DNA from: Micrococcus sp.
GTDB taxonomy: Bacteria > Actinomycetota > Actinomycetes > Actinomycetales > Micrococcaceae
Direction of reading: 5' to 3'
Assembly (NCBI GenBank): GCA_029961105.1
Contig: JASBVO010000003.1
Coordinates: 62,001 to 126,000 of the forward strand
DNA: 64,000 nt
Shown here: positions 7,989 to 16,288 of the stretch, piece after piece
How positions within the stretch are numbered: the stretch's first letter is position 1
How the letters are laid out: each line of letters opens with the position of its first letter
Translations under genes and position numbers: made by a program
Notes under the pieces: generated by a model
Databases searched by the model: none
Seen by the model: the letters and a program-made list of their open reading frames with translations, nothing else
What the model was told of the DNA's origin: nothing

Positions 7989-9404
7989 GTGAGCACCCGT
8001 CCCGAGATCAGCACCCTGGCCGAACTGCGCGCCTCCGGTCACCGGATGCGGTCCCTGCGCGAGGAGATCCGCGAGAACCTGCTGGCCGCCCTGGCCGCGG
8101 GCGTGGATCCCTGGCCCGGGCTGCACGGCTTCGACACCACGGTCATCCCGCAGCTGGAGCGCGCCCTGATCGCCGGGCACGACGTCGTCCTGCTCGGCGA
8201 GCGCGGGCAGGGCAAGACCCGGCTGCTGCGCACCCTGAGCGGGCTGCTGGACGAGTGGACGCCGGTGATCGCCGGCTCCGAGCTCAACGAGCATCCCTAC
8301 GGGCCGATCACGGCCGAGTCCATCACGCGCGCGGCCACCGAGGGGGACCGGCTGCCGGTCGCCTGGCGGCACCGCTCCGAGCGGTACGTGGAGAAGCTCT
8401 CCACCCCGGACACCTCGGTGGCGGACCTTATCGGCGACGTGGACCCCATGCGGGTGGCCGAGGGCCGGCGCCTGGGCGACCCAGAGACCATCCACTACGG
8501 GCTGGTGCCCCGGGCCAACCGCGGGATCGTGGCCCTGAACGAGCTGCCGGACCTGGCCGAGCGGATCCAGGTGGCCCTGCTGAACGTCATGGAGGAACGG
8601 GACATCCAGGTCCGCGGCTACGTGCTGCGCCTGCCACTGGACGTGCTGGTGGTCGCCTCGGCGAATCCGGAGGACTACACCAACCGCGGTCGGATCATCA
8701 CCCCGCTCAAGGACCGCTTCGGCGCCGAGATCCGCACCCATTACCCACTCGAGCTGGCCGACGAGATCGCCGTGATCCGCCAGGAGGCCCACCTGACGGC
8801 CGAGGTACCGGACGTGCTGCTGGAGATCCTGGCCCGGTTCACCCGTGCCCTGCGTTCCTCCTCCGCGGTCAACCAGTCCTCGGGTGTCTCGGCGCGGTTT
8901 GCGATCGCCGGGGCCGAGACCATCGCGGCCGCGGCCCGCCACCGCGCCACGGTGCGCGGCGGCGGGGACGGGGACGGGGGCGACGACGCCGTCGCGCGGC
9001 TCGTGGACATCGAGGCGGCGGTCGACGTGCTCGGCGGCAAGATCGAGTTCGAGTCCGGCGAGGAGGGGCGCGAGGACGAGATCCTCGAGCACCTGCTGCG
9101 TACGGCCACCGCGCAGGCGGTGCGCGAGCACTTCGCGGGGCTCGACATGGGCCCGCTCGTGGACGCCTTCGACGGGCACCGCACCATCACCACGGGCGAG
9201 CGGGTCACCGCCGAGGAGTTCCTCGCCGAGCTCCCGGAGCTGGAGGACCCCGGGCTGTACGACGAGATCGCGTCCCGGGTGGGGGTCAACGGCACGTCCA
9301 GCGCGGGCCACCGCGCCGGGGCCATCGAGCTGGCCCTGGAGGGCCTGTTCCTGGCCCGGGAGCTGTCCAAGGAATCCGGCGACGGGCAGACCGTCTACGG
9401 CTGA
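7989..9404 (+). CDS. AAA+ ATPase, magnesium-chelatase (ChlI)/MoxR-like
   Basis: 471 residues from GTG 7989; the start is uncertain, as GTG 7980 is also in frame. The Walker A motif is LLGERGQGKTRLL (residues about 62-74), followed by the AAA+ insert, IVALNELPDLAERIQVALLNVMEERDIQVRG (Walker B and pre-sensor) and VVASANPEDYTNRGRII (sensor 1). This is the ChlI/MoxR arrangement. The next gene, 9 bp downstream, encodes its VWA partner, so the two probably form a chelatase- or MoxR-type remodelling pair. Mycobacterial Rv0958/Rv0959 look like the same pair; the client is unknown. Confidence 0.85.
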   Translation: MSTRPEISTLAELRASGHRMRSLREEIRENLLAALAAGVDPWPGLHGFDTTVIPQLERALIAGHDVVLLGERGQGKTRLLRTLSGLLDEWTPVIAGSELNEHPYGPITAESITRAATEGDRLPVAWRHRSERYVEKLSTPDTSVADLIGDVDPMRVAEGRRLGDPETIHYGLVPRANRGIVALNELPDLAERIQVALLNVMEERDIQVRGYVLRLPLDVLVVASANPEDYTNRGRIITPLKDRFGAEIRTHYPLELADEIAVIRQEAHLTAEVPDVLLEILARFTRALRSSSAVNQSSGVSARFAIAGAETIAAAARHRATVRGGGDGDGGDDAVARLVDIEAAVDVLGGKIEFESGEEGREDEILEHLLRTATAQAVREHFAGLDMGPLVDAFDGHRTITTGERVTAEEFLAELPELEDPGLYDEIASRVGVNGTSSAGHRAGAIELALEGLFLARELSKESGDGQTVYG

Positions 9405-9413
9405 GGAGACATC

Positions 9414-11420
9414 ATGCGCCACGGCAGGTCATCACGCTACGGCCGCTATGCCGGCGGCCCCGATCCGCTCGCGCCCCCGGTGGACCTCTCCGAGGCCTTG
9501 GACGCCGTGGCCGAGGACGTCATGGCCGGCTACTCCCCCGAGCGGGCGCTGCGCGAGTACCTGCGCCGGGGCTCCCGGACGATGCCCGGGCTGGACGACC
9601 TGGCCGGCCGGGTGGCCCAGCGCCGGAAGGACCTGCTCGGCCGGCACCGCCTGGACGGCACCCTCGAGGAGGTCAGGCGCCTGCTCGACGAGGCGGTGCT
9701 GGAGGAACGCAAGCAGCTGGCCCGGGACATCCGGATGGAGGACACGGACCGGTCCTTCCGGGAGATGCAGCTGCAGAACCTGCCCGCCTCCACCGCGGCC
9801 GCCGTCACGGAGCTGTCCTCCTACGACTGGCAGTCCACCACGGCCCGCGAACGCTACGAGCAGATCAAGGACCTGCTGGGCCGGGAGATGCTGGAGGCGC
9901 GCTTCGCCGGGATGAAGGACGCCCTGCAGAACGCCACGGACGAGGACCGGGCCGCCATCACCGAGATGCTGCGCGACCTCAACGAGCTGCTGGCCAAGCA
10001 CGCCCGGGGCGAGGACACCCAGCAGGACTTCGAGGACTTCATGGCCCGCCACGGGGACCAGTTCCCCGAGGACCCGCAGGACATCGAGGAGCTGATCGAC
10101 GCCCTGGCCAAGCGCTCGGCCGCCGCCCAGCGCATGCTGCGGTCCATGACCCCGGAGCAGCGCGAGGAACTCATGGCGCTGTCCGCCCAGGCCTTCGGCT
10201 CCCCCGAGCTGATGGACCAGCTGGGCCAGCTGGACGCGAACCTGCAGGGCCTGCGCCCCGGGGAGGACTGGTCCGGCTCCGAGTCCTTCGAGGGGGACCA
10301 GGGCCTGGGACTGGGGGACGGCACCGGGGTGCTGCAGGACCTCGCCGAGCTGGACGAGCTGGCCGAGCAGCTCTCCCAGTCCTATGCCGGCTCCTCGCTG
10401 TCCGACCTCGACGTCGACAGGCTCGACCGCCACCTGGGTGATGACGCGGCGGCCTCCGCCCGGACCCTGGCCGCGCTGGAGAAGGCCCTGCGCGATTCCG
10501 GCCTGCTGCGCCGTGGCACGGACGGGGACCTGCGGCTCTCCCCGCGGGCGATGCGCCGGCTGGGGCAGTCGCTGCTGAAGGACGCCGCCGGACGGCTCTC
10601 GGGGAGGCAGGGCCAGCGGGACACCCGCCATGCCGGGGCCGCCGGTGAGCTGACCGGATCCAGCCGCCCCTGGCAGTTCGGGGACGCGGAGCCGTGGGAC
10701 GTCACCCGCACGGTGACCAACGCGATCGGCCGCACGGCCGCGGAAGGCCGGGACCCGGCGTCGGGATTGCGGCTCGAGGTCCAGGACGTGGCCGTGCAGG
10801 AGACGGAGGACCGCACCCAGGCGGCCGTGGTGCTGCTGGTGGACACCTCGTTCTCCATGGCGGCCGAGGGCCGGTGGGTGCCCATGAAGCGCACCGCCCT
10901 GGCCCTGCACCACCTGGTCTCCACCCGGTTCCGCGGGGATGCGCTGCAGCTGGTGAACTTCGGCCGCTATGCCCAGAGCCTGCAGGTCGACGAGCTCACC
11001 GCGCTGCCGCCGCTGCGGGAACAGGGCACCAACCTGCACCACGGGCTGCTGCTGGCCGGCCGGTTCTTCCGGCAGCACCCGACCCGGCAGCCCGTGCTGC
11101 TCGTGGTCACCGACGGCGAACCGACCGCCCACCTGATGGCCCACGGGGAGTCCTGGTTCTCCTACCCGCCCGGGCCGGAGACGCTGCGGGCGACGATGGC
11201 CGAGCTGGACCGCGTGGGCCGGATGGGAGCGGAGATCACCTTCTTCCGGCTGGGGGACGACCCGGGACTGGAGCGGTTCCTGGCGGCCATGGCCCGCCGG
11301 GTGGGGGCTCGCGTGGTGGCGCCGGACCCGGAGGACCTGGGAGCCGCCGTCGTCGGGGAATTCCTGCGCAGCCGGCGCCCGCGGTTCCCGTCCGCCTTCG
11401 GGGACCTGGACTGGGACTGA
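9414..11420 (+). CDS. VWA-domain protein, partner of the AAA+ ATPase
   Basis: 668 residues from an ATG with GAGGAGA upstream. The first 450 residues are long, charged, helical segments (coiled-coil-like). The C-terminal VWA domain starts near residue 465 with VVLLVDTSFSMAAEG, an intact MIDAS (DxSxS). A conserved Thr in EQGTNLHHGL and an Asp in VVTDGEPTAHL complete it. It lacks a signal peptide, so it is cytoplasmic. ChlD-type proteins use this layout to couple a metal-dependent adhesion site to an AAA+ ring. Co-transcribed with the ATPase gene. Confidence 0.85.
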   Translation: MRHGRSSRYGRYAGGPDPLAPPVDLSEALDAVAEDVMAGYSPERALREYLRRGSRTMPGLDDLAGRVAQRRKDLLGRHRLDGTLEEVRRLLDEAVLEERKQLARDIRMEDTDRSFREMQLQNLPASTAAAVTELSSYDWQSTTARERYEQIKDLLGREMLEARFAGMKDALQNATDEDRAAITEMLRDLNELLAKHARGEDTQQDFEDFMARHGDQFPEDPQDIEELIDALAKRSAAAQRMLRSMTPEQREELMALSAQAFGSPELMDQLGQLDANLQGLRPGEDWSGSESFEGDQGLGLGDGTGVLQDLAELDELAEQLSQSYAGSSLSDLDVDRLDRHLGDDAAASARTLAALEKALRDSGLLRRGTDGDLRLSPRAMRRLGQSLLKDAAGRLSGRQGQRDTRHAGAAGELTGSSRPWQFGDAEPWDVTRTVTNAIGRTAAEGRDPASGLRLEVQDVAVQETEDRTQAAVVLLVDTSFSMAAEGRWVPMKRTALALHHLVSTRFRGDALQLVNFGRYAQSLQVDELTALPPLREQGTNLHHGLLLAGRFFRQHPTRQPVLLVVTDGEPTAHLMAHGESWFSYPPGPETLRATMAELDRVGRMGAEITFFRLGDDPGLERFLAAMARRVGARVVAPDPEDLGAAVVGEFLRSRRPRFPSAFGDLDWD

Positions 11421-11484
11421 GGGTGCCGACCGTCTTCCGTCCAGTGGGAGGAACAGCTGGACGACGGCGGCCCGGCGGCCCAGC

Positions 11485-12180
11485 ATGGCTGGCATGAGCC
11501 ACGTCACGCGCGCCGCCGACAACCAGCTGGGACGCGACGTCTCGGCGTACCTGCCCGAGCGCGCCGCCCTGCGCGGACTGCCGGAGCTGGACGCGGTCCA
11601 GCAGCGGATCTGGGAGCTGGCCGCACCCCACCTGCGGGTGCGCGGCAACGACCGGCACTCGCTCTACGCCTTCGGCATCGCCGCCGCCCTGCTGGAACTC
11701 CACCCCGAGGCGGAGGCCGGCGTGGTGCTGCCGGCGATCCTGCTGCACGACGTCGGCTGGTCCCGGGTCCCCGAGGACGAGGTGCTGGAGGCGATCGCCC
11801 CGGGCGGCGGCCGGCCGGACCTGGTGCTGCTGCACGAGAAGGAGGGTGCCCGGCTCGCCGGGGAGATCCTCGCGGAGGTGGGCTACCCGGGCGCACACGT
11901 GGGCCGGATCCTGGAGATCATCGACGGCCACGACAGCCGCAGGGAGTCCCTGTCCATCGAGGACTCGATCGTCAAGGACGCGGACAAGACCTGGCGGGTG
12001 ACCCCGTCCGGCCTGGACACCATCATGGGCTGGTTCGGGCTGGAACGGCCGGAGGCACTGCGCCTGGCGGCCTCCCGCGTGCACGGCCACCTGTTCACGG
12101 ACGAGGCCCGGGCCCTGGCGATGGGGCTGACCGCCCTGGAGTCGCTGGCCGGCTCGGCCCAGGTGGGCGCACTGGGCTGA
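11485..12180 (+). CDS. HD-domain phosphohydrolase-like protein
   Basis: 231 residues from the first of two in-frame ATGs (11485 and 11494). HD signature: His in RHSLYAFGIAAAL, the HD doublet in AILLHDVGWSRV, a histidine in LLHEKEGARLAGEIL, then IIDGHDSR and the final Asp in VKDADKTWRVTPSG. These supply the usual metal ligands, so a metal-dependent phosphatase or phosphodiesterase is likely. The substrate is unknown. It is downstream of the VWA gene by 64 bp and may be part of that transcript. Confidence 0.78.
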   Translation: MAGMSHVTRAADNQLGRDVSAYLPERAALRGLPELDAVQQRIWELAAPHLRVRGNDRHSLYAFGIAAALLELHPEAEAGVVLPAILLHDVGWSRVPEDEVLEAIAPGGGRPDLVLLHEKEGARLAGEILAEVGYPGAHVGRILEIIDGHDSRRESLSIEDSIVKDADKTWRVTPSGLDTIMGWFGLERPEALRLAASRVHGHLFTDEARALAMGLTALESLAGSAQVGALG

Positions 12181-12187
12181 CGCCCGG

Positions 12188-13354
12188 TCACCGAGGCGTC
12201 CGGACCCGGCCCACCAGCCCGTGGGCGAGCAGCCGGTTCAGTCCGGGCAGTGCCATCAGGCGCAGCATGAGCCGCCGTCGCCGCCGGCGGGCGTCCGACA
12301 GCGGCAGGAACCACTCCACGCCCCTCCGGCCCGCCTGCTGCCTGGCCGTGATGACGGGCCGCCACTGCTGCTGGTACCGCTGCAGCGCGGCCGACACCGA
12401 GGGCGCGGTGGAGAGGTGCCCGGCGAGGACGTAGGCGCCGGCGACGGCCAGCGAGGCCCCCTGCCCTGCGACCAGGGACACCGCCTGGCAGGCATCGCCC
12501 AGCAGGGCCACGTGCCCGCGGTGCCAGCAGGGAAGTTCCACCTGGGAGACCTGGTCGTAGTAGACCTCCTCCGCCGGCGGGCAGAGGTCCAGCGCGCGGG
12601 AGACCACCCGGCCCAGACCGGCGTACCCGTCCAGCAGCGCTGCTCGCGGATCGGCCGGCAGGGAGGGGTCGGCACGGGCATGCGCCGCGAACACCGCCAC
12701 CCTGTCCGCCCGCAGGCCGTACAGCCCGAGGGTACGGCCCACGGTGTCCGTCATGATGAACCGTCCGGCCAGGGCGGCGTGCATCGCCGGGTCGGTGAAG
12801 GTGTACGCCGCCGTGTGCAGTCCCAGATAGCGCAGGAACTGCTCCTCGGCGCCCCACAGGTGGCGGCGGACCTGCGAATGGATGCCGTCCGCGCCGACGA
12901 GCAGGTCGGCGTCGTGGACGGAGCCGTCGGCGAACACGACCCGCACCCCCTCACCGTGCTCGGTGAACGCCGCAACGGTGTCCCCATAGCGGAACTCCGC
13001 AGCGTCACCGACTGCCTCCCGGAGGGCCCGTTCCAGGTCCGGGCGCATGATGCTGAGCAGCCGGCCGTCCAGGGCCCGGGCCAGGCTCGAGTAACGCACG
13101 GAGGCACGGGTCCGTCCCCGCTCGTCCACATAGGCCAGGGCATCGACCTCGTAGCTGAGCTCCCCAAGCCGTTCCAGCAGCCCCATCCGCTCCGCCGCCA
13201 GGTATCCCAGACCGAAGAAGTCCATCATGTAGCCCTGCTCGCGCGGCCCGGGTGCCCGCTCCGCCAGCGTGACCTCCCAGCCGTGGCGCACCAGTTCGTG
13301 GGCCAGGGACAGTCCGGCAATGCCCGCACCGCAGATCACGGCGGACCGGCTCAT
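12188..13354 (-). CDS. FAD-dependent class A monooxygenase-like oxidoreductase
   Basis: 388 residues from the ATG at 13354 with GGGAGGTGAC upstream. Three FAD signatures are present: the N-terminal VICGAGIAGLSLAHEL, the middle VGADGIHSQVR, and GDACQAVSLVAGQGASLA near the C-terminus. The family hydroxylates or epoxidises aromatic and polyketide substrates with NAD(P)H and oxygen. A Arg-rich C-terminal extension (DARRRRRRLMLRLM) follows the catalytic core. The gene stands alone, so no pathway can be assigned. Confidence 0.82.
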   Translation of the reverse strand: MSRSAVICGAGIAGLSLAHELVRHGWEVTLAERAPGPREQGYMMDFFGLGYLAAERMGLLERLGELSYEVDALAYVDERGRTRASVRYSSLARALDGRLLSIMRPDLERALREAVGDAAEFRYGDTVAAFTEHGEGVRVVFADGSVHDADLLVGADGIHSQVRRHLWGAEEQFLRYLGLHTAAYTFTDPAMHAALAGRFIMTDTVGRTLGLYGLRADRVAVFAAHARADPSLPADPRAALLDGYAGLGRVVSRALDLCPPAEEVYYDQVSQVELPCWHRGHVALLGDACQAVSLVAGQGASLAVAGAYVLAGHLSTAPSVSAALQRYQQQWRPVITARQQAGRRGVEWFLPLSDARRRRRRLMLRLMALPGLNRLLAHGLVGRVRTPR

Positions 13355-13568
13355 GTCACCTCCCGCGGGTCCGGGTGGACCATGGCGGCGACGGTACCAG
13401 CCGGCTCCACGGACGTCATCCACCTGGCCGCCCGAACCTTGACTTCCGCCGCGCCCGGGCCCAATCATGTGTCCCACCGACGCTCCCACCACAACCCGGC
13501 AACGCGGTCGCTCGCTTCCCTGCCGACCTCCCATGCCCGGTTCCGTAGACCGACCGAGGAACTGCCCC

Positions 13569-14702
13569 ATGGAACACGCGATCCCCCGGAAATGGTGGCA
13601 CGTCCCCGCTGCGGCCCTGACGGCCGCCGTCCTCACGGCGTCCTCGGCGCCGGCGTACGCCCATGCGGACCGGCAGGCGGGCCCCGGCCCGTCATGGTCG
13701 GCCTCGTCCACGGCCCCGGCGCCGGTCTCCTCCGACCTGCTGGACCCCGCGGGCGGCCCCGGCGACGACGTCCCCGCCGTCGCCGACGACGAGGCCTCCA
13801 GCGTCGCGGACTACTGGACGGCAGAGCGCATGGAGAGCGCCATCCCCGCCGACGAGCCCGGCCGGGATCACACGGAACAGGGGCTCGGCACGCTGTCCTC
13901 GGCCTCGCCGGACCAGTCCGGGCCGCCCACGGTGGTCGCCGAGCCGGTCCCGGCAGCGGACGCTCCGGCGGCCGACGCCCCGGTCAGTCCCCAGGCGTAC
14001 CCGGTGGAGGACTACTCCCCCACCAACGGCAAGGTCTTCTTCCGGAACCTGAGCGACGGCAGGGACTACGTCTGCTCCGGATCGGCGATCAACAGCGCCA
14101 CGAAGCGTCTCGTGGTCACCGCCGGGCACTGCGTGCACGGCGGGCCGGGCGGGACCTGGCACGCGAACTGGGTCTTCGCCCCAGGATACGACCACGGTCC
14201 CGGCCCCGAGGCGACGTTCCCGGCGGCGTCCTTCAGGGCCTTCGACGAGTGGATCACCTACGGCGCGAGCGGACGGGGATTCAACTCCGACGTGGCGTTC
14301 GTGACCACCGAGGTCAACGAGAGCGGGGAGACCGTGGTCGACGCCGTGGGGGGCCACGGACTGACGACCGGCGGGAGCCCGGGATTCGCCGCGACCGTCT
14401 TCGGCTATCCCGTCAACCTGGACGCGGGTGAACGCATGTGGTCGTGCGTGGGAACGACGGACACACAGCAGATCGGTTCTTACCTCTTCCCCTCGATCAG
14501 CGGCTGCGGCTTCGGCGGGGGCTCCTCCGGCGGGCCCTGGCTCGACCGGTACGACGACGCGTCCGGCCTGGGCTACGTCCGCAGCGTGACGTCGTTCGGC
14601 CCGGCGGACAGCAACGCGTACATCAGCGGGCCGCACTTCGACGAGCGCGTCTCGGACCTGTACGCCGCCGCTGACAGTGACTGGAGCGGTGGGGACCAGT
14701 GA
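13569..14702 (+). CDS. secreted trypsin-like (S1) serine protease
   Basis: 377 residues from the ATG at 13569. A Sec signal peptide ends near APAYA/H (about residue 33). An Ala/Pro/Asp-rich region of about 110 residues follows and probably acts as a propeptide or spacer. The catalytic triad is seen in VVTAGHC (His), NSDVAFV (Asp) and FGGGSSGGPW (Ser). The layout resembles glutamyl-endopeptidase-like actinobacterial trypsins. The C-terminus overlaps the next start by 4 bases (GTGA), so the two exported proteins are translationally coupled. Confidence 0.85.
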   Translation: MEHAIPRKWWHVPAAALTAAVLTASSAPAYAHADRQAGPGPSWSASSTAPAPVSSDLLDPAGGPGDDVPAVADDEASSVADYWTAERMESAIPADEPGRDHTEQGLGTLSSASPDQSGPPTVVAEPVPAADAPAADAPVSPQAYPVEDYSPTNGKVFFRNLSDGRDYVCSGSAINSATKRLVVTAGHCVHGGPGGTWHANWVFAPGYDHGPGPEATFPAASFRAFDEWITYGASGRGFNSDVAFVTTEVNESGETVVDAVGGHGLTTGGSPGFAATVFGYPVNLDAGERMWSCVGTTDTQQIGSYLFPSISGCGFGGGSSGGPWLDRYDDASGLGYVRSVTSFGPADSNAYISGPHFDERVSDLYAAADSDWSGGDQ

Positions 14703-15181
14703 GAACGATCTCCGGCACCGCACTGCGCCTGCTGGTCATCATGGCCGGCATGGCACTGCTGACGACCGTGGGCCTGGGCTGTGCCCGGCAGGATGCCGGC
14801 GGCGGGGACCAGCCCAGCAGTGCGTCCACCGCACATCAGGCCCCCACGCAGGACACCTCCGGAGAGGCCGTGGTGGACGAGGAGCCCCGGGCGGACCTGA
14901 CCGGTCAACAGGTCATCCCGTGGACGGACTATGAGGTCGTCTCCGAGCGGCAACTGCGGTTCCACTTCCCCACCGGGAGCCCGGACTGCTACGGATCGCG
15001 GGCAGCCGTCGAGGAGGACGACTCCGGGATCCGGGTGGCGACGATCGTGGGCCTCGTGCCGGACGCGCCGGAGAACTGCGCCCTGGTGGGCCGCACCGCC
15101 TCGATCCTCGTGACCACCGAGGCCCCGGTCGGGGACCGGACGGTGGACCACCTCGAGGTCGCCGACGAGGACCTGCCCTAG
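14699..15181 (+). CDS. small exported protein, possible lipoprotein, coupled to the protease
   Basis: 160 residues from a GTG that overlaps the protease stop codon. A hydrophobic N-terminus (LLVIMAGMALLTTVGLGC) ends in a Cys, but the residue at -3 is Gly, so the lipobox is weak. The remainder has a Ser/Thr/Ala linker and a compact domain with two Cys (SPDCYG and PENCALVG) that could form a disulphide. I recognise no family. The coupling suggests a role linked to the protease, for example in folding, anchoring or inhibition; this is inference only. Confidence 0.6.
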   Translation: MRTISGTALRLLVIMAGMALLTTVGLGCARQDAGGGDQPSSASTAHQAPTQDTSGEAVVDEEPRADLTGQQVIPWTDYEVVSERQLRFHFPTGSPDCYGSRAAVEEDDSGIRVATIVGLVPDAPENCALVGRTASILVTTEAPVGDRTVDHLEVADEDLP

Positions 15182-15284
15182 CGGGCCGGGCCACGGCCCA
15201 GCGGCCGGAATACCCGCACGTCGGGCAGGCGTTGCACCCAGGGAGAGCAGATGTCCCGCCGACCCGACAGGAGCACCCGCCACC

Positions 15285-16274
15285 GTGCACGCCCCCTTGA
15301 GCATCCTCGACCTGGTGTCCATCGCCGAGGGATCCTCCGCCCGCCAGGCCATCGCGGACTCGATGGAGGCGGCGCGGCAGGCCGACCGCCTCGGCTACCA
15401 CCGGCTGTGGTTCGCGGAACACCACAACACCCCGGGCCTGGCCTCCAGCGCCACCTCCCTGCTGGTGGCCCAGGCCGCCTCGGTGACCGAACGGATCCGG
15501 GTGGGCTCCGGCGGCGTGATGCTGCCGAACCACGCGCCGCTGATGGTGGCCGAGCAGTACGGGACGATCGCCACCGTCCACGGGGACCGCATCGACCTCG
15601 GGCTGGGCCGGGCGCCGGGGACCGACATGCTCACCGCACGGGCCCTCAGCCGGTCCTCGGCCGAACCGCAGGAGTTCGCCCAGAACATCTATGACCTGCA
15701 GGGCTGGTTCGGCGCGGAGGGAACGGCCCACAGCACCCCGATCCACTCCGCGGTCTCGGCCGGCACGCGGGTCCCCATCTGGGTCCTGGGCTCCACGGTC
15801 AACGGCGCCTCCATCGCCGGACAGCTGGGCCTGCCGTTCTCCCTGGCCTCCCACTTCGCCCCCGACCAGATCGACGACGCCGTGCGGGTCTACCGGGAGT
15901 CCTTCTCGACCGATGCGCCGACCGCGCAGATCGAGGAGCCGTACCTGATGGCCGGGATCAACGTCATGGTGGCCCCGACCGACGAGGAGGCGCAGCGGGA
16001 GTTCACCACCGTGGAGCAGATGTTCCTGGACATCCAGACCGGTGGACGGCGGCGGCTCCAGCCACCCGTGGACCCGGAGCAGCTGGCGGCTCGGGGCGGC
16101 CGCGAGCAGCCCATGCTGCGCGTCAGCGCCGTCGGTTCACCACAGACCGCGGTGCCGCAGCTGGAGGACTTCGTGCGCCGCACCGGGGCGGACGAGCTGA
16201 TCGTCGTCACGTACGCCTTCGACCCGCAGGTGCGGTGCCGGTCCATGGAGCTGCTCGCCGAGCACTGGTTCTGA
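15285..16274 (+). CDS. LLM-class flavin-dependent oxidoreductase (luciferase-like)
   Basis: 329 residues from GTG 15285. The bacterial-luciferase fold is recognisable from RLWFAEHHNTPGLASSATSLLVAQAA, RIRVGSGGVMLPNHAPLMVAEQYGTI and RIDLGLGRAPGTD, all hallmarks of the LLM family A group. These bind FMN or F420. The sequence closely fits the common YhbW/MsnO8-type sub-group with unknown substrates. It is a single gene, convergent with selB, from which it is separated by 14 bp. Confidence 0.85.
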   Translation: MHAPLSILDLVSIAEGSSARQAIADSMEAARQADRLGYHRLWFAEHHNTPGLASSATSLLVAQAASVTERIRVGSGGVMLPNHAPLMVAEQYGTIATVHGDRIDLGLGRAPGTDMLTARALSRSSAEPQEFAQNIYDLQGWFGAEGTAHSTPIHSAVSAGTRVPIWVLGSTVNGASIAGQLGLPFSLASHFAPDQIDDAVRVYRESFSTDAPTAQIEEPYLMAGINVMVAPTDEEAQREFTTVEQMFLDIQTGGRRRLQPPVDPEQLAARGGREQPMLRVSAVGSPQTAVPQLEDFVRRTGADELIVVTYAFDPQVRCRSMELLAEHWF

Positions 16275-16288
16275 GCCGGCTCCGCGGG

